NCBI RefSeq assembly: GCF_006442795.2 | Contig: NZ_CP083956.1 | Location: 1,178,001 to 1,242,000 of the forward strand | Direction of reading: 5' to 3' | Length of the DNA stretch: 64,000 nucleotides | Source of the DNA: Mesorhizobium sp. B1-1-8 | GTDB lineage: Bacteria; Pseudomonadota; Alphaproteobacteria; Rhizobiales; Rhizobiaceae | In this document: positions 43,635-51,565 of the stretch, piece after piece | Layout of the letters: every line of letters starts with the position of its first letter | How positions within the stretch are numbered: position 1 is the first letter of the stretch | Notes under the pieces: generated by a model | What the model saw: the letters and a program-made list of their open reading frames with translations, nothing else | The model's database searches: none | What the model was told of the DNA's origin: nothing | Program-made: the position numbers and the translations under genes

Positions 43635-44780
43635 ATGACCGAATGGCTGACCCGGGAAGAAGCGCTGGCACGGCTCAACGTGCGGCCGCAGACGCTCTAC
43701 GCCTATGTCAGCCGCGGCCGCATCGGCATGCGCCCGGACGCGGCCGACCCGCGCCGCAGCCAGTATCGCGCCGACGATATCGCCGGACTGGCGACCCGCC
43801 GGGCGCGCGGACGCAGCCCCCAGGCGATCGCCGAAAGCGCCATCGCCTGGGGCGAGCCGGCCGTCACCACCGCCATCTCGACCGTCCTGCATGGCCGCCT
43901 GATCTATCGCGGCAAGGACGCCGCGACATTGTCGGCGACGGCCACGCTGGAACAAACCGCAGGCCTGCTCTGGACGTCCGCCACTCCGGTCTCCTTTGCT
44001 TCTCTGACCGCCTCGAGCGTTCGCCAAGCCGGCACGCCGACCGCATTCGCCAGGCTGTCGGCATTTGCCGCCGAAGGCTGGTCCTCGCTCGGCCGCCAGC
44101 CGGCCATGCTGCAGCAGGACGGCGCCAGCGCCACCAGCGCGCTGGCAACCTCGCTTGGCGCGATGCCCGGATCCGAGCCCGTGCATGAGAGGCTGGCGCG
44201 CGGCTGGTCGGTGGATGCGGCCGGCGCCGATCTGATCCGCAAGGCGCTGGTACTGTTGGCTGACCACGAGCTCAACGCCTCGACCTTCGCCGCGCGCGTC
44301 GCCGCCTCCACCGGCGCGCCGATCGCCGCCTGCCTGCTTGCCGGCCTTGCCACCCTCACCGGCCCGCGCCATGGCGGCGCGGGTGCCGCGGCAATCGCGC
44401 TGGTCGAGGATGCGGAGCGGCTGGGAGCGAACGAAGCGCTCGCACGCTGGCTCGCCCATGACCGGCCGCTGCCCGGCTTCGGCCACCAGCTCTATCCCGA
44501 CGGCGATCCGCGAGGCGAAGCCCTGCTCCTGGATTTCGAGATCGATGACGGGATGTCACGTCTGCGCGAGGCGGTGCTTGCCGCGACCGGCCTGCATCCG
44601 AACGTCGATTTTGCTTTGGCCGCGCTAACCCGCGCCCTGCGTCTTCCCGCCGCTGCACCGTTCCACCTGTTCGCGCTCGGCCGCAGCGTCGGCTGGACGG
44701 CGCACGCCATCGAACAGGTGACCAGCAACATGCCGATCAGGCCGCGCGCCCGCTATGAGGGACCGCTTCGGCGGGAATGA
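43635..44780 (+). CDS. Citrate synthase-fold protein with N-terminal DNA-binding (MerR/excisionase-type HTH) domain
   Basis: A 381-residue fusion. Residues 1-60 (MTEWLTREEALARLNVRPQT LYAYVSRGRIGMRP, then ADDIAGLATRRARGRS) form a winged helix of the MerR/HTH_17 kind. From about 75 to the end is a citrate synthase fold, keeping His in DHELNASTF, His in GPRHGGAG, His in GFGHQLYPDGDPRG and the catalytic Asp in HPNVDF. Start at ATG 43635; the upstream frame to 43467 is a shadow of the opposite gene. Such fusions suggest a metabolite-sensing regulator or a moonlighting enzyme. Its natural target would be the divergent paralog. Confidence 0.85.
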   Translation: MTEWLTREEALARLNVRPQTLYAYVSRGRIGMRPDAADPRRSQYRADDIAGLATRRARGRSPQAIAESAIAWGEPAVTTAISTVLHGRLIYRGKDAATLSATATLEQTAGLLWTSATPVSFASLTASSVRQAGTPTAFARLSAFAAEGWSSLGRQPAMLQQDGASATSALATSLGAMPGSEPVHERLARGWSVDAAGADLIRKALVLLADHELNASTFAARVAASTGAPIAACLLAGLATLTGPRHGGAGAAAIALVEDAERLGANEALARWLAHDRPLPGFGHQLYPDGDPRGEALLLDFEIDDGMSRLREAVLAATGLHPNVDFALAALTRALRLPAAAPFHLFALGRSVGWTAHAIEQVTSNMPIRPRARYEGPLRRE

Positions 44781-44784
44781 AGAC

Positions 44785-44903
44785 GCCGACGTCATTCCCG
44801 GGCTTGTCCCGAGAATCTGCCGAGCTCTCGAGGCTGATCGCGCCCAATCTCACGGGAGGGTAGATCCTCGGGCCAAGTCCGGGTCAAGCCGAGGACGACG
44901 AAC
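44785..44903. repeat. Dispersed repeat, copy B
   Basis: Matches copy A at 31072-31177 along most of its length (GCCGACGTCATT..CGGGCTTGTCCCGAGAATC at the left, AGG.ATCCTC/TTGGG... in the middle, GAGG.CGACGAA at the right). It begins five bases after the stop of the HTH-citrate synthase gene. Confidence 0.75.
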
Positions 44904-44925
44904 AGTGCGGTGGGCTGGCGAGTCG

Positions 44926-45234
44926 CTAATGATCCTTCGGACGTCTCGCCTCGAACTCGGCCTTCTTGGCCTCGGACGCCTCGGTCTGGTTCAGCGCCTG
45001 CCACTCTGCATAAGGCATGCCGTAGATGATCTCGCGCGACTCGTCCTTCGACAGCGCGACGCCGTCCGCTTCGGCGGCTTCACGGTACCAGTTGGACAGG
45101 CAGTTGCGGCAGAAACCGGCGAGGTTCATCAAGTCGATGTTCTGGACATCGCTGCGTTCGCGCAGATGCTCGATCAGCCGGCGGAAGGCAGCAGCCTCGA
45201 AATCGCGTCTTTGCTCGTTGCTGAATTCGCTCAT
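44926..45234 (-). CDS. DUF1244-family protein
   Basis: A 102-residue protein with the conserved AAAFRRLIEHLRERSDVQNI DLMNLAGFCRNCLSNWY core, including two cysteines in FCRNC that probably bind a metal, and the IIYGMPYAEW segment. The family is widespread in proteobacteria and has no firm function. It lies 20 bases after N-formylglutamate amidohydrolase on the same strand and is probably co-transcribed with it. The C-terminal tail is charged. Confidence 0.9.
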   Translation of the reverse strand: MSEFSNEQRRDFEAAAFRRLIEHLRERSDVQNIDLMNLAGFCRNCLSNWYREAAEADGVALSKDESREIIYGMPYAEWQALNQTEASEAKKAEFEARRPKDH

Positions 45235-45254
45235 TTCACGCCCTCCGGGCTTCC

Positions 45255-46052
45255 TCAGACCGGCCCGGTGCGCGAGCCGAACATCTTTACCTGATGTATA
45301 TCGGCACGGCGGTCGATGGCGTCAACGATCGGCGCCAGCCGATCGGCCCATTGCGCGGCGCTTTCACTGTCGGCGATCAGGTCCTGGCGGATCTCGACCA
45401 GCGCATGGGCGTAGCCATTGACGATGGCGTGTCGAAACATGGTGTCGCCGCGCAGCGCCCCGTCATAGGGCTCGTTGTCGCCGACGACGAGGTCCTTGTC
45501 GGCGGCGAGCATATCCATCAGCGGCCGCGCCACACGGTCGTCGAGGTCCCACAGGATGCCGACATGCCAGGGCCGGACAAAACCCTGCATGCGTGGGGTA
45601 AAAGAGTGCACAGACAAGATCAACGGCGCCTTGCCGGAAGCATGCGCCACCGAGGCGATCATCGCGCCGACGGCATCGTGATAGGGCCGGTAGAAACGGT
45701 CGAGGCGCCGCTCCCGCTCCTCGGGCGCCATCGGATAGTTCCCCGGCACGATGGTGCCGTCATAAAGCTGCCGGATCAGGGTCGGATCGTCCTCGCCGCG
45801 ATTGGGATCGATCAGCAGGCGCGAAAAACCGGCAAGCACCGCCGGCACGCCGAGCGCTGCGGCGAGTTCCCGCGTTACGGTCTCGACGCCGATGTCATAG
45901 GCGATGTGGCGGTCGAACTCGGACGCCGGCAAACCAAGGCTGCCATACTCTTCGGGCAGGTCGCGGCTGGCGTGGTCGGCCAAAAGCACGATGCCTCGTT
46001 TGCGGTCGCCTTCCACGATATCGAAGGGCGCGAAAACTGTGGATCGGGTCAT
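45255..46052 (-). CDS. N-formylglutamate amidohydrolase family protein
   Basis: A 265-residue zinc hydrolase-type protein. VLLADHASRDLPEEYGSLGL near 22-41 and the conserved FSRLLIDPNR near 75-84 and SVHSFTPRMQG near 145-155 define the family (FGase), which removes formate from N-formylglutamate in the histidine-degradation route in some bacteria. No hut genes are nearby, so the physiological substrate here is open. It starts upstream of and probably co-transcribed with the DUF1244 gene. Divergent from the DUF1036 gene. Confidence 0.88.
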   Translation of the reverse strand: MTRSTVFAPFDIVEGDRKRGIVLLADHASRDLPEEYGSLGLPASEFDRHIAYDIGVETVTRELAAALGVPAVLAGFSRLLIDPNRGEDDPTLIRQLYDGTIVPGNYPMAPEERERRLDRFYRPYHDAVGAMIASVAHASGKAPLILSVHSFTPRMQGFVRPWHVGILWDLDDRVARPLMDMLAADKDLVVGDNEPYDGALRGDTMFRHAIVNGYAHALVEIRQDLIADSESAAQWADRLAPIVDAIDRRADIHQVKMFGSRTGPV

Positions 46053-46178
46053 TGGCTGAAAATGGTCCGGTCGCTGGTATGAGGGCAGGGTGCTATCGTC
46101 ATTCCACGAAGAGGACGCTGGCGCAATGCCGTTGTTTGGCCACGGTTTCTGCGAAAAAATCGCCGACGGGGTGCCAGA

Positions 46179-46199
46179 TCGCGCGCCTATAGCGCGCGA
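46179..46199. promoter_or_regulatory. Dyad in the divergent DUF1036/amidohydrolase promoter region
   Basis: A perfect 8-bp inverted repeat, TCGCGCGC and GCGCGCGA with CTATA between, in the 225-bp divergent region. It could be an operator or simply a structured leader for the DUF1036 gene. Confidence 0.4.
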
Positions 46200-46277
46200 G
46201 CCTTTCTAAATCGATTGGAATTGAACAAAACGGCGCGTTGACATGCGCCCGCAGTTTGCTGAAAAGGGCTTCGAGAG

Positions 46278-46796
46278 ATGCAAATGTGGTTCGCGAGAGG
46301 TTTCGGGATGGGTTTTGCCGGCAGGCTGCGCAAGCGCCTGGGCGTCCCGCTCCTGATCGTTGCCGCGGGACTGTGCGCGCTTGGCGCGACGTCACCGGCC
46401 CGCGCCGACTTCCGCGTCTGCAACGCGACGCAGAACCTGGTCGGCGTCGGCATCGGCTATCGCGCCAAGGCCGGTTGGATCACCGAGGGCTGGTGGCACA
46501 TCGAAGGGTCGACCTGCAAGACGCTGATCGAAGGGCCGCTGTCATCAAGGTTTTACTATCTTTATGCAGAAGACGCCGAGCGCGGCGGGCGCTGGGACGG
46601 CCCGATCAACATGTGCGTGGCCGAAAAAGAGTTCAAGATTGCCGGCGTAAACGATTGCGTCGCCCGGGGCTTTCAGCGCGCCGGATTTCAGGAATATGAC
46701 ACGGGCGAGCAGGCCAGCTGGATGGTCCAGCTGACCGACGAGCCCGCAACGGGAGGCGCGCCAGCCGCCCCCGCGCCGGGAACAAACAGTCAATGA
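46278..46796 (+). CDS. DUF1036 secreted protein
   Basis: A 172-residue protein with an N-terminal membrane/signal segment (RKRLGVPLLIVAAGLCALGA then SPARA) and a DUF1036 domain: FRVCNATQNLVGVGIGYRAK, WITEGWWHIEGSTCKTLIEG, and YYLYAEDAERGGRWDG. Cysteine pairs probably form disulphides in the periplasm. Function unknown; homologues in rhizobia typically sit just before pyruvate kinase. Its TGA overlaps the pyk ATG (ATGA at 46793-46796), coupling the two. The exact ATG is uncertain (46278, 46284 or 46308). Confidence 0.88.
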   Translation: MQMWFARGFGMGFAGRLRKRLGVPLLIVAAGLCALGATSPARADFRVCNATQNLVGVGIGYRAKAGWITEGWWHIEGSTCKTLIEGPLSSRFYYLYAEDAERGGRWDGPINMCVAEKEFKIAGVNDCVARGFQRAGFQEYDTGEQASWMVQLTDEPATGGAPAAPAPGTNSQ

Positions 46797-48220
46797 GACG
46801 TATTCGCAAGGTCAAGATCCTCGCCACCATCGGCCCCGCTTCCTCCTCCGAGGAGATGCTGCGGAAGCTTTTCGAAGCCGGCGCCGATGTCTTCCGCATC
46901 AATATGAGCCATACCGACCACGAGCTGATGCGCACGCTGGTCGGCCGTATCCGCGCCGTCGAGCAGGCTGTCGGCCGTCCGATCGGCATCCTCGCCGACC
47001 TGCAGGGCCCGAAGCTCAGGGTCGGCAAGTTCGCCAACGGCAAGGAAGCGCTGGCCGCCGGCCAGACCTTCACGCTCGACGACAATCCGGAACCCGGCTC
47101 GTCGAGCCGGGTCTTTCTGCCGCATCCTGAAATCCTGAGCTCGGTCGAGGCCGGCGACCGCCTGTTGATCGACGACGGCAAGCTGGAGCTCAAGGCGACC
47201 AAGAGCGACGGCAAATCCATCACCTGCACGGTCGTTGCCGGCACCACGATTTCCGACAAGAAGGGCGTCAGCCTGCCCGACACCGACCTGCCGGTCGGCG
47301 CGCTGACCGAGAAGGACCGCAGCGACCTCGACGCGGTGCTCGCCGCCGGCGTCGACTGGGTGGCGCTGTCCTTCGTGCAGCGGCCGGAGGATCTCGCAGA
47401 GGCGCGCAAGATCGCGCGCGGCCGGGCGCTGATCATGGCCAAGATCGAGAAGCCGCAGGCCGTCGCCCGGCTGCCGGAGATCATCGACTTGTCGGATGCG
47501 CTGATGGTGGCGCGGGGCGATCTCGGCGTCGAGATGCCGCTGGAAGCCGTGCCCGGCATCCAGAAGCAGATCACGCGCGCGGCGCGCCGCGCCGGCAAGC
47601 CGGTGGTGATCGCCACGCAGATGCTGGAATCGATGATCACCGCGCCGGTGCCGACCCGCGCCGAGGTTTCGGACGTCTCGATCGCAGTGTTCGAAGGCGC
47701 CGACGCAATCATGCTTTCGGCCGAATCCGCGGCCGGCGCCTATCCGGTCGAAGCCGTCGGCATGATGAACCGCATCGCCATCAAGGTCGAAACCGATCCG
47801 AACTATGCCGGCATCATCAATGCGCAGCGCTCGGAGCCGGAAGCGACCGGCGCCGACGCGATTTCCCTTGCCGCGCGCGAGATCGCCGAGACGCTGAAGC
47901 TGTCGGCGATCATCACCTACACCGCTTCCGGCACCACCGGGCTGCGCGCCGCGCGCGAGCGCCCGCAGGTGCCGATCGTGGCGCTGTCGCCGATCCTCAA
48001 CACGGCGCGCCGGCTGTCGCTCTTGTGGGGCACGCATTGCGTCGTTTCGGAGGACGCCACAGACCTCGACGACATGGTCGACAGGGCCTGCCGCATCGCC
48101 TTCGAGGAAGGCTTCGGCAAGTCGGGCGACCGCGTCATCATCACCGCCGGCGTGCCGCTCAGAACGCCCGGCTCGACCAATATGCTGCGGATTGCGTATG
48201 TCGGGTCGGAAAGGCATTAG
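46793..48220 (+). CDS. pyk: Pyruvate kinase
   Basis: A 475-residue glycolytic enzyme producing pyruvate and ATP from phosphoenolpyruvate and ADP. Conserved KILATIGPASSSEEMLRKLF, FRINMSHTDHE, the substrate loop MAKIEKPQAVARLPEII near 217-233 with the key lysine, and the MVARGDLGVEMPLE segment near 240 are intact. The C-terminal domain is complete. Start overlaps the DUF1036 stop. A large palindromic repeat follows the stop. Confidence 0.97.
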   Translation: MRRIRKVKILATIGPASSSEEMLRKLFEAGADVFRINMSHTDHELMRTLVGRIRAVEQAVGRPIGILADLQGPKLRVGKFANGKEALAAGQTFTLDDNPEPGSSSRVFLPHPEILSSVEAGDRLLIDDGKLELKATKSDGKSITCTVVAGTTISDKKGVSLPDTDLPVGALTEKDRSDLDAVLAAGVDWVALSFVQRPEDLAEARKIARGRALIMAKIEKPQAVARLPEIIDLSDALMVARGDLGVEMPLEAVPGIQKQITRAARRAGKPVVIATQMLESMITAPVPTRAEVSDVSIAVFEGADAIMLSAESAAGAYPVEAVGMMNRIAIKVETDPNYAGIINAQRSEPEATGADAISLAAREIAETLKLSAIITYTASGTTGLRAARERPQVPIVALSPILNTARRLSLLWGTHCVVSEDATDLDDMVDRACRIAFEEGFGKSGDRVIITAGVPLRTPGSTNMLRIAYVGSERH

Positions 48221-48706
48221 TTGCCGACGGGCGGGTCAATTGCCGGGCTATTAGGCATTTGTCACGATCACGACGTGAAATCTTCAGCGTCGGCGCTGCC
48301 CCTCATCCGCCTGCCCGTCCTCCGCAGCAGCTGCGGAGGGTGGACCGGCACCTTCTCCCCGTGAACGACAGGGCAATCTCATAGGGCGCTCCCCCACTCC
48401 GTCTCGGCTTCGCCGAGCCACCTCTCCCCCACCTTCGGTGAGGGAGAGGAAATGCCAACCGCCGACGTCGCTGCCTTGAAAGGCTCGGCGTTTCCTTTCC
48501 CCCATGGACATGGGGGAGAGGTGGCCGCGCAGCGGACGGAGTGGGGGGCTGGCGCTGCCATACGCGATTGCCCTGCCGTGAATGGGGAGAAGACGGCTGG
48601 CCGCAAGCCTGGCTCCGGTCCTGCCGCGTTGGTGATTGGCGAAACCGGCGATGGGCGATGAGGGGCAGCGCCGCCCCCAATGGTTATTGGCGACGATGAA
48701 ACCCGC
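48221..48706. other. Gene-free stretch after pyk, filled by nested repeats
   Basis: About 486 bases with no gene on either strand, almost wholly composed of mosaic inverted repeats (see the 48292-48672 entry). It separates two convergent genes. Confidence 0.75.
48292..48672. repeat. 381-bp nested palindrome of repeat modules
   Basis: The ends GGCGCTGCCCCTCATC (48292-48307) and its exact complement (48657-48672) enclose further facing pairs in order: a TTCTCCCCGTGAA.. segment against ..TTCATGGGGAGAA-like sequence, CAGGGCAATC against GATTGCCCTG, CCCCCACTCCGTC against GACGGAGTGGGGG, and GCCACCTCTCCCCC against GGGGGAGAGGTGGC. The whole could extrude as a long imperfect cruciform. Its modules recur at 21719-21872. 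Confidence 0.8.
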
Positions 48707-49774
48707 TCAGATCGGCGCGAGCTCCGCGTCGGGCACTTTGATGTCAGGACATTTTCCGTCGTTGTAGGCATCGCCGGCGATGCGGCTTTCCACGGTTCTC
48801 GCCATCGCCTGCAGGTCGACGGTCTTGCCGGCGACCTTTTCTATGGCGCCCACGACGAGGTCGGGCGCGATCCAGTCGGGCTTGTGGCCGAGATTGTGGA
48901 CCCAGACCAGCTCGGCGCCGGCAATGTCGCGCTCAAGGCCGACGGAATGGATGGTGGCGTAGACGACCTTGTCGCGATCGCCCGAGATGACGACCGTCGG
49001 CGCCTTGATTTCATGGTAGCCGGGCGAGGCCGCGCGGACATAATCGTAGAGTTGGGCGACATCGCGGGCGTTGGCTCGGAAGGCGCGCGGCCTCAACACC
49101 AGCGGGATCGCGGCCTTTTCGATATAATCGTCCGGCGCAGTGTTGGGCGAAAAGACACAGGCCGTCGCATCGCCGATTTGCAGCATGCCGGCGGGGTAAG
49201 CAATCGTCTCGGAAAACAGCCAGCCGATCGCCGGAATGGCGGTGAGCTTGTAGTACCAGGCAGTCGCGCCGCCCGGCCAGGGATGACTGACGGGCGCCAG
49301 GAAGACGAGGCCGAGCGTCTTATCGGGATGCCGGCGGCCAAAGGCGGTGGCGATCGCGCCGCCGAAGGAATGAGCGACGATGACGGCCCTGGCGACGCCG
49401 AGGCGATCCATCAGCGCCGCGATGGTGTCGGCCTGCGCCGCCAGCGTTTCGTTGTTGCCGGAGCCGCGCCCGGACCAGCCGAAGCCCGGACGATCGAGGA
49501 ACAGCAGCTCGGCGCGGCCTTCGAGCAGTGGCCGCAGCGGCAGCATCTGGTCCTTGAGGTTGGCGCTGGCGCCGTGGATGAAGACGATCGGCGGGAGAGT
49601 GGCGCCGGCGGGTGCCGGCACGTGGACATAATGGATGCGGGCGCCATCGATGTCGGCGAATTCACCGACCGGCGGATTGCGGCGTTCGATCAGCCAGACG
49701 CCGGCGCGGGTGACGCCGGCCAAGGCAAAGACGAGCGCGATGAGGAAAAAGAGCGCGGCGAGGAGGAGGTTCAT
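48707..49774 (-). CDS. Alpha/beta hydrolase
   Basis: A 355-residue membrane-anchored hydrolase. One N-terminal helix (MNLLLAALFFLIALVFALAG) is followed by an alpha/beta-hydrolase core: oxyanion VFIHGASANLKDQ, nucleophile elbow VAHSFGGAIATAFG (Ser near 150), an acid in VVISGDRDKVV near 275, and the catalytic His in HNLGHKPDWIAPDLV near 305. ATG 49774 is assigned since it opens the signal anchor; however the frame continues in an upstream octamer repeat to a GTG at 49876, and neither has a normal ribosome-binding site. Substrate unknown. See the tandem repeat entry for possible frame switching. Confidence 0.83.
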   Translation of the reverse strand: MNLLLAALFFLIALVFALAGVTRAGVWLIERRNPPVGEFADIDGARIHYVHVPAPAGATLPPIVFIHGASANLKDQMLPLRPLLEGRAELLFLDRPGFGWSGRGSGNNETLAAQADTIAALMDRLGVARAVIVAHSFGGAIATAFGRRHPDKTLGLVFLAPVSHPWPGGATAWYYKLTAIPAIGWLFSETIAYPAGMLQIGDATACVFSPNTAPDDYIEKAAIPLVLRPRAFRANARDVAQLYDYVRAASPGYHEIKAPTVVISGDRDKVVYATIHSVGLERDIAGAELVWVHNLGHKPDWIAPDLVVGAIEKVAGKTVDLQAMARTVESRIAGDAYNDGKCPDIKVPDAELAPI

Positions 49775-49775
49775 A

Positions 49776-49858
49776 GGGGAGTAGGGGAGTAGGGGAGTAG
49801 GGGAGTAGGGGAGTAGGGGAGTAGGGGAGTAGGGGAGTAGGGGAGTAGGGGAGTAGGG
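49776..49858. repeat. Tandem octamer repeat GGGGAGTA, ten copies plus partial
   Basis: Ten perfect head-to-tail copies of GGGGAGTA (49776-49855) and three further G. On the minus strand this is (TACTCCCC)10 directly abutting the hydrolase ATG. As 8 is not a multiple of 3, each gain or loss of a unit changes the frame between the upstream GTG (49876) and the hydrolase body. A degenerate stretch of related TATTCCC/TACTCCC words follows at 49877-49917. Confidence 0.92.
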
Positions 49859-49924
49859 CTCCGCAGCAATCTGCACCTACTCTCTTATTCCCTTATTCCC
49901 CTATTCCCCTACTCCCTAAACTAA

Positions 49925-50548
49925 TCAAATTCCTTCGCCGGCCAGCTCTTCCGAAAGCGTCGAGACCTGGTTCTGGGCGCTACGCATCATCGGATAGATG
50001 GCAAGCACCTTTTGCCAGGCTTCCAGCGCCGACTGCTTGTGGCCGGTCTCGGCCATGATTTGCGCCAGGCCGGAGAGCGCGCCGAAATGGCGCGGCTCGA
50101 GCTGCAGCGTATGGTCGATGTCGGACATCGACTTTCCGTAGTTCTTCATCATGAAATGCACGGTGGCGCGCCGGTTCCAGCCTTCGGCATAGTTCGGCTG
50201 CAGGGTTACCACCTGGTCGAGGAAGTCGAGCGCGACATCGAATTTCTGGTCCTCCGTCGCCTTCTGCGCCCACTGCATCATCAGGTCGATCGAGGCGCTG
50301 CCGGATTGGTTCCATTCGTTCCAGATGCGGCCGGCGATGCGCTCGGCGGCCTTTTCGTTGCGCTCGCGCTTCAGGTCGTTGAAGAGCTGGTCGAGGCGGC
50401 CCTGCCTGGTTGAGGCAACCGGCGGCGGCGAGACGGCGGGCGGCGGCGCGGCATCCGGCGGCAGGGCACCGGGCACTTCTTCCGCTCCTGCAGGCAGTGC
50501 TATGCCGGAGAGCAAAAGGGCGGCGAGAAATGCAAAAAGAATCCGCAT
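49925..50548 (-). CDS. Secreted TPR protein
   Basis: A 207-residue periplasmic protein. A signal peptide (MRILFAFLAALLLSGIALPA) and a Pro/Ala-rich linker are followed by tetratricopeptide-like helical repeats: FDVALDFLDQVVTLQPNYAE GWNRRATVHFMMKNYGKSMS DIDHTLQLEPRHFGALSGLA. TPR units scaffold protein-protein contacts, but the partner is unknown. It lies convergent to nothing and upstream of the hydrolase on the same strand, separated by degenerate repeat DNA. Confidence 0.85.
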   Translation of the reverse strand: MRILFAFLAALLLSGIALPAGAEEVPGALPPDAAPPPAVSPPPVASTRQGRLDQLFNDLKRERNEKAAERIAGRIWNEWNQSGSASIDLMMQWAQKATEDQKFDVALDFLDQVVTLQPNYAEGWNRRATVHFMMKNYGKSMSDIDHTLQLEPRHFGALSGLAQIMAETGHKQSALEAWQKVLAIYPMMRSAQNQVSTLSEELAGEGI

Positions 50549-50650
50549 CGCCGGAATCTAGTCCCGGACGGCGGATCGTCAAAGTGATTTTAGCGTGAAA
50601 GGGCCGGCAAACCGGAAGTCGACATCAGCGGGCGCGGCGTGGTCTCTTTG

Positions 50651-50696
50651 TGCATGTCGTTCTCCCAAAACCGCTGAGCGCTTAGGGTGACATGCA
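50651..50696. repeat. Dispersed palindromic repeat, TGCATGTC type
   Basis: TGCATGTC and GACATGCA close an element with CCCAAAACCGCTGAGCGCTTAGGG inside. It is related to the elements at 23313-23358 and 32563-32613. Confidence 0.75.
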
Positions 50697-50714
50697 TCAA
50701 GCCGCGCGCAGATC

Positions 50715-50840
50715 TCAGCCCTGGCGCGCCTTGTAGCGCGGAGCGGTCTTGTTGATGATGTAGATGCGTCCCTTGCGGCGAACCAGCCGGTTGTCGCGGT
50801 GACGCGCCTTGAGCGCCTTGAGCGAATTCTTGATCTTCAT
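50715..50840 (-). CDS. rpmJ: Ribosomal protein bL36
   Basis: A 41-residue protein: [41 protein letters not shown]. It is the zinc-free (C-minus) type, lacking the CxxC...CxxxxH motif, the form usual in alphaproteobacteria. It sits in the large ribosomal subunit near the peptidyl-transferase centre. Its 5' leader carries two hairpins (see next entry). Confidence 0.96.
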   Translation of the reverse strand: MKIKNSLKALKARHRDNRLVRRKGRIYIINKTAPRYKARQG

Positions 50841-50860
50841 GGTCTTGCCTGTTCGGTCGG

Positions 50861-50911
50861 GGCCCGGCTGCCGGGCCGAATTTTAAAGGCGCGCCCGGAA
50901 AAGCGCGCCTT
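50861..50911 (-). promoter_or_regulatory. Two hairpins in the rpmJ leader
   Basis: On the minus strand the far hairpin is AAGGCGCGC/GCGCGCCTT (50911-50886) followed by TTTAAAATT, terminator-like; the near hairpin is GGCCCGG/CCGGGCC (50877-50861). This order, terminator then second hairpin then ATG, could be a leader control of rpmJ, or the first could end an upstream transcript. Confidence 0.5.
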
Positions 50912-51082
50912 GGAACTTGCGTGGCTCATAAACGAGGAGCCTTGCCCGTGTCAACCTCATGCGCAGGCTCGAACCGAGCAATCGGGCCGACAATCAAATA
51001 TTCGCCATCCGGATTGCGCGGCATTGCGCGACTCAAGGGCGGCTGGGATGGTGGTCGAAAGCCCAAGCGACCGGAGAATCAC

Positions 51083-51499
51083 ATGCGCCGTCTGTTTCTG
51101 TCCGCCTGTCTTGTTCTTCTCGCCATCGCTCCGGCCGCCTGGGCTGAGGACTGCGACCGCAATGACGACAGCCAGTCGATGATGAATATCTGCGCCGATG
51201 CCGACTTCCAGGCCGCCGACGCCAGGCTCAACGCCGCCTATAAGGAACTTGTCGGCCGCAACGACGTGAAATCCAACAAGCTCTTGCAGACGGCGCAGCG
51301 CGCCTGGATAGCCTTCCGCGACGCCGAATGCGCCTATTCGACCGCCGGCAGCGAAGGCGGGTCCATCCATCCGATGGAGCTGTCGCAGTGCCTGACGGAG
51401 CTGACCAACGCGCGCACCAAGCAGCTCACTTCCGGTCCGAACTGTCAGCAAGGCGACGCAAGCTGCGCCAGCCAGGACGAGGACCAGGATCTCCAGTAA
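51083..51499 (+). CDS. LprI-type lysozyme-inhibitor-like protein (DUF1311)
   Basis: A 138-residue secreted protein. The signal peptide (MRRLFLSACLVLLAIAPAAW AEDC) is followed by the DUF1311 core, SMMNICADADFQAADARLNA AYKELVGR, QTAQRAWIAFRDAECAY and MELSQCLTELTNARTKQL. Conserved cysteines form two disulphides. Related LprI proteins inhibit lysozyme, though most members are uncharacterised. ATG 51083 opens the signal peptide; the in-frame start at 50921 has no signal. Monocistronic between rpmJ and purEK. Confidence 0.88.
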   Translation: MRRLFLSACLVLLAIAPAAWAEDCDRNDDSQSMMNICADADFQAADARLNAAYKELVGRNDVKSNKLLQTAQRAWIAFRDAECAYSTAGSEGGSIHPMELSQCLTELTNARTKQLTSGPNCQQGDASCASQDEDQDLQ

Positions 51500-51565
51500 C
51501 GGCAGTTTTTTGCTTACGCAGTTCCGGACGGAAAACCGCGACGCACTTTCCTGGAATTGCTTTGC

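Noticed and set aside
46099..46395. A 98-codon minus-strand frame in the DUF1036 promoter region
   Set aside because: It overlaps the DUF1036 start and has no protein-like pattern.
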